A program made the translations under genes and the position numbers. 5,237 bases of DNA, taken from NCBI GenBank assembly GCA_003156695.1, contig PMHN01000027.1:1-5237 (forward strand), given 5' to 3'. The first letter of the stretch is position 1; every line of letters starts with the position of its first letter. The notes beneath the pieces were generated by a model that was given only the letters and a program-made list of their open reading frames with translations, was not told the origin of the DNA and did not search any database. This DNA comes from Gammaproteobacteria bacterium (lineage in GTDB: Bacteria; Pseudomonadota; Gammaproteobacteria; Steroidobacterales; Steroidobacteraceae). Positions 1-5,237 of this stretch are shown one piece after another.

Positions 1-1087
1 TGGGCGACAGCGCATCATCGGCCGGGTTGCCGACCGCATCGCACTTCGCAAACGGCATCTCATCCGGCGGCACCGCAAATCCGTCCACGGCGTTGCCGCT
101 CAGGCAGAAGCGTCCGGCGAACGCCCTGACATCCACCACCCCTGCGACCTTCTGCTGCGTCAGCCGATCGAGCAGCCGGCGGATGATCTCCAGCCGCGCG
201 CCACCGAGTGCATCCGCGCCGTAGGGGACCGGCACGACAATGGGCCTGCTCTCCGCAGGTGGCGGGGTCCCTGGCGGCGGCACCGTCTCAGCCGCAGCCG
301 TGTCACTCGCCGCGTCCGCGACACCGCCGGCCGCGCCGATGGTTGGCGCGCCGACTTCGGACTGTGTGAGCTCGGCCCGCACCGCCTCGAGCAGCTTCGC
401 GCTGCGCCACCACGCGGTGGCGCCCGCCAGTCCTATGGCCAGGAGCGTCGCGGCCACCAGCCAGGCCCAGGGCGGGATGGCGCGCGCGGGCGGGGTGGGT
501 GGCAGTGACTCAAGCAGCAGCGCCCGCACCTCGGCGGTGATGCGATCGGTCTGCGTGTCGATGCCGGCGACCAGCGCGCGTCGCAAGTCCGCGAAATGCT
601 CGCGCAATGCGCTCTCGGTGAGCGCCTTGGAAATCACCGCGCCGGGGGTGTCCGCCACGCCCTCGACGCGCAGGTTGATGGGCGTGAAGGACCCCTGTTC
701 CGCATTACGCCGATCCGGAACCAGGTGCAGCTGGTACAGCACCTTGGAAACGTCGGTGGGTTTGATCTGCTTGGGCAGCACGCCCACCGCGCCGAGCGCG
801 CGCGCCTGGCCCAGGTACAGCTCCCCTTCCTGGGAGGTGTACATCATGATCGGAATGGTCGCGGTGCGCGGATCGTTCTTGATGGCCTGCACGGCCTGCA
901 AGCCGTCCATGCCCGGCATGAGGTGATCCATGAAGATCACATCGGGGCGGTTGCTGGTGAGGTACTCAATCGCCGCCTCAGCGCTCTCGGCGCTGTCGAC
1001 ATCGATGTCGTAATTCTCCAGGACCCGGGCGAGAAATACGCGCGCCGACTTCGAATCATCGACAATCAGCGCCCGCTTTGCGCCCAT
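1..1087 (-). CDS. Membrane-anchored response regulator: CheY-like receiver, one TM helix, C-terminal periplasmic region (partial, 3' end cut by window edge)
   Basis: The reading frame is open from an ATG at 1087 to the window edge, giving 362 codons without a stop. Residues 1-125 form a complete receiver domain: acidic pair D10/D11 in LIVDDS, phospho-acceptor D54 in FMDHLMPGMDG, T84 in MMYTS and K106 in LPKQ, where Q follows the lysine instead of the usual P. Residues about 140-195 look helical. Residues 207-227 (WAWLVAATLLAIGLAGATAWW) form one strong transmembrane helix, followed by a short amphipathic helix, an Ala/Pro-rich linker (about 245-282) and the start of another domain (283 onward) containing C328 and C349. 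There is no DNA-binding or GGDEF/EAL domain in the visible part. By topology (inference) the receiver is cytoplasmic and the C-terminal region lies across the inner membrane. The pattern at 283-328, strand then long helix then strand, faintly recalls OmpA-like domains, but this is weak. A GGGGG stretch 7 bases upstream of the ATG can serve as ribosome binding site. The partner kinase is not in the window. Confidence 0.88.
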   Translation of the reverse strand, partial: MGAKRALIVDDSKSARVFLARVLENYDIDVDSAESAEAAIEYLTSNRPDVIFMDHLMPGMDGLQAVQAIKNDPRTATIPIMMYTSQEGELYLGQARALGAVGVLPKQIKPTDVSKVLYQLHLVPDRRNAEQGSFTPINLRVEGVADTPGAVISKALTESALREHFADLRRALVAGIDTQTDRITAEVRALLLESLPPTPPARAIPPWAWLVAATLLAIGLAGATAWWRSAKLLEAVRAELTQSEVGAPTIGAAGGVADAASDTAAAETVPPPGTPPPAESRPIVVPVPYGADALGGARLEIIRRLLDRLTQQKVAGVVDVRAFAGRFCLSGNAVDGFAVPPDEMPFAKCDAVGNPADDALSP

Positions 1088-1111
1088 GCCCACACCCCCA
1101 ACACCCGCAAT

Positions 1112-1149
1112 CCCGCAGGGTTCGAAAGTGTAGCTCAGAACCCTGCGGG
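1112..1149. repeat. Perfect 12-bp inverted repeat with 14-nt spacer; candidate terminator or operator
   Basis: CCCGCAGGGTTC at 1112-1123 is matched exactly by its reverse complement at 1138-1149, and A1110/T1151 could extend the stem across a G-U pair. It starts about 35 bases past the glycosyltransferase stop and ends 24 bases before the response-regulator ATG. A rho-independent terminator for the glycosyltransferase would fit the position, but neither strand has a T tract after the stem. On the minus strand a weak promoter-like pair (TTCGAC, 17 bases, TACACT with the latter at 1132-1127) straddles it, so one arm would sit in the spacer and the other over the start site, as in an operator. 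The structure is certain; its role is not. Confidence 0.6.
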
Positions 1150-1184
1150 GTCGAAGGCGTCGCGCCCCAAAGACATAACCGCCT

Positions 1185-2378
1185 TCAGGCGCTGGCGCGG
1201 ACAGTGTGTGGCGCGATGAGCAGCTGCGCGTACAGGCCCTTGAGGCGCCGCGCCATCACCGCCGAAGACCAGGTACGCGCGTAGGCGCGGCCGCGGGTGG
1301 CAAGCTCGTCACGCAAGCCCGGCTCGCTGAGAACCCGGATCACCGCGGCCGCGAACGCAGCGCGCTCTTCGGGCACGACCACGGCTCCGGATTCGGGCAG
1401 CAGGATCGAGCGGGTGCCGAGCTCGGCCGTCGAAACCACCGGCGCACCTTGTGCCATGGCCTCGAGCAGCACCAGTCCCTGGGTCTCGGTGCGCGAGGCA
1501 AACACGAACGCATCCGCCGCTGCGTAACAGTCGAGCAGTTGTGTGTCGCGCTCGAGGTAGCCCGCGAAGTGCACCTGGCGGGTGAGCCCGAGCGCCGCCA
1601 CCTGGGCACGCAGTGACTCGCGCGCCGGACCTTCGCCTGCGATCACGAGCATTGCCCGCGGCACGGCTGCGAGCACCTGTGCGAACACGCGCACCAGAAA
1701 GCCGATGTTCTTTTCGTGTGCGACCCGGCCGACGTAAGTCACGAGCGGACGGTCGGCGGCAAGTCCTTCGCGCGCACGAAAGCCTCTGCCGTCACCGGCA
1801 CGAAAGCGGTCCGCGGCGAGCCCCGTAGGCAGCACGTGGATGGGTGTCTTTACCCCGTATCCGCCCAGCACCGCGCGCATCGGCTCGGACGGGGCGATCA
1901 GCGCCTGCACCTGCGCGCATTGCGAGCGGGTGAAGCTGCGTGCCAGCACCCTGCCTGCGCGCCGCGGCAACACCGGCAGGTAGTGGTGCAGGTACTCCTC
2001 AAAAAAAGTGTGATAGGTCGCCACGCACGGAATGCCGGCACGGCGGGCGAAGCGCGTGCCGGCGTAGTGCGCGACGAACGGTGTGTGGATATGCACCAGG
2101 TCGAAGTCCGCGTGCGGCAGCGCATCGAGCGTGCGGGTGAGCGGCCCCCAGCGCATACGCCGATCCTCCGGGTCACGCGGCACGCCTGCCGCGCTCACCC
2201 GCAGGACCTCGGGCTCCTCCCCCTCGGCATCTGCGTAGCGCGGTGCGACCAGGGTCGTCTCCACGCCCTCGTTGGCGAGATCCGCGCGGAAGGTGCGGAT
2301 GGAAGTGGAGACGCCGTTGACACGCGGAAAGTAGACGTCGGAAATGAACAGTACCCGCACGCGGTCAGGCAGCAGCAC
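1185..2378 (-). CDS. GT4-family (GT-B fold) glycosyltransferase
   Basis: This 397-residue protein has the full length of a retaining GT4 enzyme. The N-terminal Rossmann-like half carries FISDVYFPRVNGVSTS (11-26, the glycine-containing loop near the donor phosphates), HIHTPF (96-101) and TYHTFFEEYLHHY (121-133). The C-terminal half has GRVAHEKN (217-224, with R218 and K223 typical donor-phosphate contacts), AGEGP (247-251) and the EX7E motif E298/E306 in TETQGLVLLEA. This N-terminal pattern is known from glycolipid-forming enzymes such as diacylglycerol glucosyl- or mannosyltransferases, so an activated sugar (UDP- or GDP-linked) and a lipid acceptor are likely, but the substrate cannot be read from sequence. 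No transmembrane helix is seen, so it is probably peripheral at the inner membrane. The start is a GTG at 2378, with an in-frame stop at 2394-2396 excluding anything longer; a GTG at 2360 would give the N-terminus MRVLFISD more usual in the family. Neither start has a clear Shine-Dalgarno. It lies 44 bases after the PAP2 gene, probably in one transcript. Confidence 0.93.
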   Translation of the reverse strand: MLLPDRVRVLFISDVYFPRVNGVSTSIRTFRADLANEGVETTLVAPRYADAEGEEPEVLRVSAAGVPRDPEDRRMRWGPLTRTLDALPHADFDLVHIHTPFVAHYAGTRFARRAGIPCVATYHTFFEEYLHHYLPVLPRRAGRVLARSFTRSQCAQVQALIAPSEPMRAVLGGYGVKTPIHVLPTGLAADRFRAGDGRGFRAREGLAADRPLVTYVGRVAHEKNIGFLVRVFAQVLAAVPRAMLVIAGEGPARESLRAQVAALGLTRQVHFAGYLERDTQLLDCYAAADAFVFASRTETQGLVLLEAMAQGAPVVSTAELGTRSILLPESGAVVVPEERAAFAAAVIRVLSEPGLRDELATRGRAYARTWSSAVMARRLKGLYAQLLIAPHTVRASA

Positions 2379-2422
2379 GCGTCGGGTACGCGGTCACGGT
2401 AAGAGCTTGCATCAGTGTGATC

Positions 2423-2962
2423 CTAAGCCAGCGAGGTGCCAAGTTCAGCGAGCGCCGCGCCGATAGCCGCCCCCGCCACCACGTCCGAGGGGTAGTGCAG
2501 ACCGAGCACCACCCGCGAGCAGGCGATGAGCGCCGCCAGCGGCACCAACACCCACGCGAGTTCGGGAAAGTGCGCGCACGCCTGCCAGGTGAACGACACG
2601 GCGTGCAGCGTGTGACCGGAGGGGAAGCTGTAGCGATCCAGGGGCGCCGCGCCGCGGTCGATGCTCGCGTGCGTAATGAACGGACGCTCGCGCACGAACG
2701 TGCGTTTCAGCAGCGCGTACAGGAGCACCCCGAGTGCGCCCGTCAGCGCCATGACGATCGCCGGCTTCACCGCGGCGCGCCCGTAGAGAAGCGGCAGCAC
2801 CAGGATGAGTGCGCACCAGGCCAGCCCGTCGCCCAGACGGCTCGCAATCTGGAATACCCGGCGCGGAACTGCGAACGACGCACCGCGGTTCAGCCTGCGG
2901 CACAGGCCGTATTCCGCAGCGTCAAAGCGCGCGATGACCGTGTTGATTCCGGTCGCTTTCAT
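2423..2962 (-). CDS. PAP2-family membrane phosphatase (lipid phosphate phosphatase type)
   Basis: Starting at the ATG at 2962 the protein has 179 residues. All three PAP2 signature motifs are intact: KRTFVRERP (86-94, KX6RP), FPSGH (113-117, with the general-acid histidine H117) and SRVVLGLHYPSD (149-160, with nucleophile H156 and D160). Hydrophobic stretches at about 48-62, 66-85, 119-130, 137-150 and 160-174 indicate a polytopic inner-membrane protein with the active site facing the periplasm, as is known for this family. Likely substrates are undecaprenyl diphosphate, phosphatidic acid or phosphatidylglycerol phosphate; the motifs do not discriminate. The frame also permits a GTG start at 2998 (191 residues), but the ATG has a GGGGG Shine-Dalgarno-like run 9 bases upstream and the extra 12 residues look non-homologous, so 2962 is preferred. 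The downstream glycosyltransferase, 44 bases away, suggests joint work on a lipid-linked sugar or glycolipid (inference). Confidence 0.93.
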   Translation of the reverse strand: MKATGINTVIARFDAAEYGLCRRLNRGASFAVPRRVFQIASRLGDGLAWCALILVLPLLYGRAAVKPAIVMALTGALGVLLYALLKRTFVRERPFITHASIDRGAAPLDRYSFPSGHTLHAVSFTWQACAHFPELAWVLVPLAALIACSRVVLGLHYPSDVVAGAAIGAALAELGTSLA

Positions 2963-3080
2963 GGGTACAAGCCCCCGTGCGACGGCCGTATCAGCCACAC
3001 GCAGTCTCGGATCTGCGCGCGTCAGACCCGTGACGGGAATGTGAAAGATTTGTTTCTACAAGGACTTAGGCGGCCTTTTG

Positions 3081-3096
3081 TGTGCGCTACATCACA
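3081..3096. promoter_or_regulatory. Candidate CRP-family binding site
   Basis: On the minus strand the 16 bases read TGTGA-TGTAGC-GCACA, which matches 9 of 10 positions of the CRP consensus half-sites TGTGA-N6-TCACA with the correct 6-base spacer. It lies in the non-coding gap and its near end is about 120 bases upstream of the preferred PAP2 start, a distance compatible with an activator site. CRP, Vfr and Clp proteins of gammaproteobacteria are known to recognise such sequences. That it is used here is inference. Confidence 0.4.
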
Positions 3097-3110
3097 TAGG
3101 TCGACGATCT

Positions 3111-3129
3111 GCCGGCGGCGGGGGCCGGC
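3111..3129 (-). terminator. Small GC hairpin after the yadG-yadH-ATP-grasp operon (weak terminator candidate)
   Basis: GCCGGC at 3111-3116 and again at 3124-3129 can pair as a 6-bp all-G/C stem with a 7-base loop. It begins about 11 bases after the ATP-grasp stop codon. No T tract follows on the minus strand, so it is not a classical intrinsic terminator; it may stabilise a 3' end or be chance in GC-rich DNA. Confidence 0.25.
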
Positions 3130-3139
3130 TCAGGCGGCT

Positions 3140-4024
3140 TCACAGCAGCGCGAGCGTCGCGGCGGCCAGGCGCTGCGCGGCTTGCGGGGCGTGCGCAAAG
3201 AACAGGGACGGCTCGATGAGCTCGAGCTCCAGCAGCCGTGGGGCGTGCGCCTCGTCGCGGATGAGATCAACGCGCGCGTAAGTCAAGGTCTCAAAAGGCA
3301 GCGCCGCGAGCACACGCTGCGCCACCTCGAGTTCATCGCGCTCAGGTGCGCGGGCGCTGATCGCCTCGGGTGCGAACAGCGCGCGGGTGGCCGGCGCCCC
3401 GGGGGGCAGCAGCGCACCCTTGCGGATCGCGTGGCTGAACCGCCCGTCGATGTAAATGAGCGCGGTCTCGCCTGAGGTATCCACCGCCGGCAGGTAGGGC
3501 TGCAGCAATACGCAGCGCCCGGCGTCGAGGAGCTGCCGCAGGTGCGAGAGCGCCGCAGGCTGTGCCGCGCGCGCGTGGCGGCGTGTGTCGCGCGAGCCCG
3601 CCCCCACCGCCGGCTTCACCACGAACTCGGCGCAGGCCTCGCGCGCGAGGAACTCCGCCAGCACCGCCGCCGGATCCGCGCCGGCTTCCGCAAAGGTGCT
3701 CGCGACCACGGGCAGTCCCGCCATGGCGAGTTCGCGCAGGTAGTGTTTGTCGGCGTTCCAGCGCACCACGGACTCGCGATTCACGAGTCGCGTGCGCGTC
3801 GCGGTGCCCGCAACCCAGACGAGAAATTCCGGCAGGCGCTCGGTGTAGTCCCAGGTGGAGCGCAACAGCGCCACGTCGAATTGCGCCCACTCGACCTGCG
3901 CGTCGTCCCAGTCGGCAACCTCGGCGCGCACGCCGCGCTCGTGCAACGCCGCCAGCAGCGGCGGCAGATCCTCATCCAGTGCGCGCGCCGCGCGTGCGCT
4001 CACCAGCGCCACAGCCGCCTTCAC
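3140..4024 (-). CDS. ATP-grasp ligase, RimK/DcsG-like, substrate unknown
   Basis: The GTG start at 4024 gives 294 residues. An ATP-grasp fold is supported by an N-terminal pre-ATP domain with LLRSTWDYTERLPEF (53-67), the segment NRESVVRWNADKHYLRELA (82-100), the nucleotide-binding lysine K137 in FVVKPAVGAGS, LLQPYLP (173-179), GETALIYIDGRFSHAIRK (185-202), and a C-terminal metal-binding part with R251 and D253 in YARVDLI and acidic residues E266, E268 and E271 in LLELELIEPSLFF. WDY, RWN.K.YL and KPA.GAGS resemble the group commonly annotated as RimK-like or O-ureido-D-serine cyclo-ligase (DcsG)-like; such enzymes join a carboxylate to an amine through an acyl-phosphate. The cycloserine reaction itself is not implied, since no other cycloserine gene is present. 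The start overlaps the yadH stop in GTGA, and GGGA lies 8 bases upstream. No signal peptide or membrane segment is seen, so it should be cytoplasmic. Confidence 0.87.
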   Translation of the reverse strand: MKAAVALVSARAARALDEDLPPLLAALHERGVRAEVADWDDAQVEWAQFDVALLRSTWDYTERLPEFLVWVAGTATRTRLVNRESVVRWNADKHYLRELAMAGLPVVASTFAEAGADPAAVLAEFLAREACAEFVVKPAVGAGSRDTRRHARAAQPAALSHLRQLLDAGRCVLLQPYLPAVDTSGETALIYIDGRFSHAIRKGALLPPGAPATRALFAPEAISARAPERDELEVAQRVLAALPFETLTYARVDLIRDEAHAPRLLELELIEPSLFFAHAPQAAQRLAAATLALL

Positions 4025-4830
4025 TCCCTGATTCCCGTGCCCCGGTTCATCAGCATGACGGCCGCGGTGAACAGCACCAGCGCCGCCGCCGCCATCAGCG
4101 CAAAGGCGACCGCAACGTCGACGTCCGACACACCGAGGAACCCAAAGCGGAAGGCGTTGACCATGTAGAGAATCGGATTGGCGAAACTCAGGGTGCGCGC
4201 CCACTGCGGCAGCAGGTTGATCGAGTAGAACACGCCGCCGAAATAGGTGAGTGGCGTGAGCACGAAGGCAGGAATCCAGTTCACCTGATCGAAGTTCTTG
4301 GCAAACAGCGCATTCAGAAAACCGCCGAGCGCGAAGGTGAGCGAGGTCAGAAGCAGCGCCGACACGATAACCAGCGGGTGTTGCACGTGCAGGTGGGTGA
4401 ACACCAGCGATACGACGCTAACCGCAAGTCCCACCAGCACGCCGCGCACGATTCCGCCGGTGGCGTAGCCGCCCACGATCACCCAGTTTGGCAGCGGCGA
4501 GACCAGGAGTTCCTCCACGTGCTTGCCGAACTTGGCGCCGAAGAACGAGGCCACGACGTTGCCGTAGGAGTTGGTAATCACCGCCAGCATGATGAGGCCG
4601 GGGGCGATGTACGTCTTGTAGTCGAAGCCGCCCATGACCCCGACCCGTCGTCCGATGAGGCTGCCGAAGATCGTGAAATACAGCACCGAGGTAACCACCG
4701 CCGGCACGATCGTCTGACCCCAGATGCGGATGATGCGCCCGTACTCACGGATGACGATGGTCTTGAAGCCGATCCAGCGCACCACGTTCAGGCGCACCGG
4801 TGGCGTGGCGGCAGCCGTCACCGCGTTCAT
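4021..4830 (-). CDS. yadH: ABC-2 type transporter permease YadH
   Basis: The 269-residue protein resembles E. coli YadH (known length about 256) along nearly its whole length; the extra residues are mainly an Ala/Pro-rich N-terminus. Matching blocks are RIWGQTIVPAVVTSVLYF (35-52), APGLIMLAVITNSYGNV (76-92), FFGAKFGKHVEELLVSPLP (96-114), TPLTYFGGVFYSINLLP (192-208) and NPILYMVNAFRFGFLG (218-233). Six hydrophobic segments can be drawn at about 40-60, 76-97, 117-143, 151-175, 186-207 and 239-261, as expected for an ABC-2 permease in the inner membrane. It would pair with YadG to form an exporter, whose substrate is not established; lipid, polysaccharide or drug export are all possible for ABC-2 systems. 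The ATG overlaps the yadG stop in ATGA, and GGGG lies 7 bases upstream as Shine-Dalgarno. The 3' end overlaps the ATP-grasp start by 4 bases. Confidence 0.96.
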   Translation of the reverse strand: MNAVTAAATPPVRLNVVRWIGFKTIVIREYGRIIRIWGQTIVPAVVTSVLYFTIFGSLIGRRVGVMGGFDYKTYIAPGLIMLAVITNSYGNVVASFFGAKFGKHVEELLVSPLPNWVIVGGYATGGIVRGVLVGLAVSVVSLVFTHLHVQHPLVIVSALLLTSLTFALGGFLNALFAKNFDQVNWIPAFVLTPLTYFGGVFYSINLLPQWARTLSFANPILYMVNAFRFGFLGVSDVDVAVAFALMAAAALVLFTAAVMLMNRGTGIRE

Positions 4831-5237
4831 CGCAGCGCCCCGGCCTGCACGGGCAGCGCCGCGGCGGCGCGTGTGGCATCCGCGGCGCTGCTGCGACCCT
4901 CGACCAGGCGCATGAATATCTCCTCCAGCCGGTTGACCTTGTTGCGCATGCTCAGCACTTCGATGCGCAGCGCCGACAGACGCGCGAAGACCTCGTTGAG
5001 GTTCTCGTCCTTGGAGATTTCGACTTCCAGCGTGTGGTCATCCACCAGTCGCAGTGCGTACCCGGGGAGCGCGGGCGCCTGTGTGAGTGAGTCACGCAGG
5101 TTGAGCACGAAGGTCTGGAAGTGCAGCTGCCGCAGGAGGTTGCTCATGCGATCGCGCGCGACGATGCGCCCTCCATTGATGATGGCGATGTTGCGGCACA
5201 GCGTCTCCGCCTCCTCCAGGTAATGCGTGGTGAGGAT
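4827..5237 (-). CDS. yadG: ABC transporter ATP-binding protein YadG (partial, N-terminal part beyond the window)
   Basis: Only the last 136 residues are present; the frame enters from the right edge in phase. It starts with ILTTHYLEEAETLCRNIAII, containing the switch (H-loop) histidine at residue 5 of the fragment, so the Walker A, signature and Walker B motifs must lie upstream, outside the window. The C-terminal tail with RLVDDHTLEVEISKD (63-77) and VLSMRNKVNRLEEIFMRLV (94-112) matches the distinctive tail of E. coli YadG, and is followed by an Ala-rich extension. It is the cytoplasmic ATPase that powers YadH. An ATG at 5147 lies inside the domain and is not the real start. The stop overlaps the yadH ATG (ATGA), indicating translational coupling. 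Confidence 0.95.
   Translation of the reverse strand: MLTTHYLEEAETLCRNIAIINGGRIVARDRMSNLLRQLHFQTFVLNLRDSLTQAPALPGYALRLVDDHTLEVEISKDENLNEVFARLSALRIEVLSMRNKVNRLEEIFMRLVEGRSSAADATRAAAALPVQAGALR

Larger units (their letters stand above)
2963..3139 (-). promoter_or_regulatory. Intergenic region carrying the presumed PAP2/glycosyltransferase promoter
   Basis: These 177 bases separate the end of the ATP-grasp gene from the PAP2 start and hold no convincing gene. Read on the minus strand they contain, in order, a small GC hairpin (3129-3111), a CRP-like palindrome (3096-3081), a patch poorer in G/C than the surroundings (about 3068-3039) that includes TTGTAG at 3061-3056 as a possible -35, and a palindrome CCCGTgACGGG at 3037-3027. 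No good -10 hexamer at 16-18 bases from TTGTAG is visible, so the exact promoter is unresolved. An activator-dependent promoter would fit a weak core. Confidence 0.4.

Noticed and set aside
1115..1150. tRNA-like strings (GGTTCGAA and TAGCTCAG) near the inverted repeat
   Set aside because: They are in the wrong order and spacing for a tRNA, and no acceptor or anticodon stem can be built around them.
240..1219. Plus-strand ORFs of 228 and 207 codons opposite the response regulator
   Set aside because: The minus-strand frame encodes a clear receiver domain; the plus-strand products are Ser/Ala- or Arg/His-rich shadows.
1340..2176. Alternative minus-strand ORFs of about 90 codons inside the glycosyltransferase gene
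   Set aside because: They are other-frame shadows of the GT4 gene with Arg/Ser/Cys-rich translations; the GT4 frame is continuous with all motifs in order, so there is no frameshift.
2417..3475. Plus-strand ORF of 352 codons opposite PAP2 and the end of the ATP-grasp gene
   Set aside because: It runs through the complete PAP2 gene and the intergenic region, has Arg/Gln-rich low-complexity translation and no recognisable motif.
4025..4204. Upstream extension of the ATP-grasp gene to an ATG at 4204
   Set aside because: The extra 60 residues lie wholly within yadH in another frame and look like frame-shifted yadH. The GTG at 4024 overlaps the yadH stop and begins the homologous region.
3562..5223. 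Plus-strand ORF of 553 codons opposite the yadG-yadH-ATP-grasp operon
   Set aside because: It is antisense to three well-recognised genes, its product is rich in Arg, Pro, Ala and His without any domain, and long antisense frames are usual in GC-rich DNA.

Overview
The window is GC-rich bacterial chromosome in which every supported gene lies on the minus strand, so the biological reading order runs from the right edge (5237) to the left edge (1). The yadG/yadH pair is very close to the Escherichia coli proteins, and the receiver domain at the left also has a gammaproteobacterial flavour. Together with the strong G/C preference at third codon positions, this suggests a GC-rich gammaproteobacterium. 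The genus cannot be fixed from the sequence alone. There are no tRNA, rRNA, insertion sequence, CRISPR or phage signs.

Layout, in transcription order. (1) 5237-3140 is a tightly packed three-gene operon: the C-terminal part of an ABC-transporter ATPase (yadG), its ABC-2 permease (yadH), and an ATP-grasp ligase related to the RimK/DcsG type. Each junction is a 4-base overlap (ATGA, then GTGA), so the three are almost certainly cotranscribed and translationally coupled. (2) 3139-2963 is an intergenic stretch with a small GC hairpin, a CRP-like palindrome and a relatively A/T-rich patch. (3) 2962-1185 carries a PAP2 membrane phosphatase followed 44 bases later by a GT4 glycosyltransferase, a pairing that suggests glycolipid or lipid-linked sugar metabolism in the envelope. 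(4) 1184-1088 is a short intergenic region dominated by a perfect 12-bp inverted repeat. (5) 1087-1 is a response regulator, cut by the window edge, with a normal N-terminal receiver domain but also a transmembrane helix and a non-cytoplasmic C-terminal region.

Most of the content is ordinary envelope-related housekeeping. The points most worth a second look are the membrane-anchored response regulator, the ATP-grasp enzyme locked into the yadGH operon, the CRP-like site upstream of the PAP2/glycosyltransferase pair, and the inverted repeat in front of the response regulator. I do not see a clear undescribed defence or mobile system.
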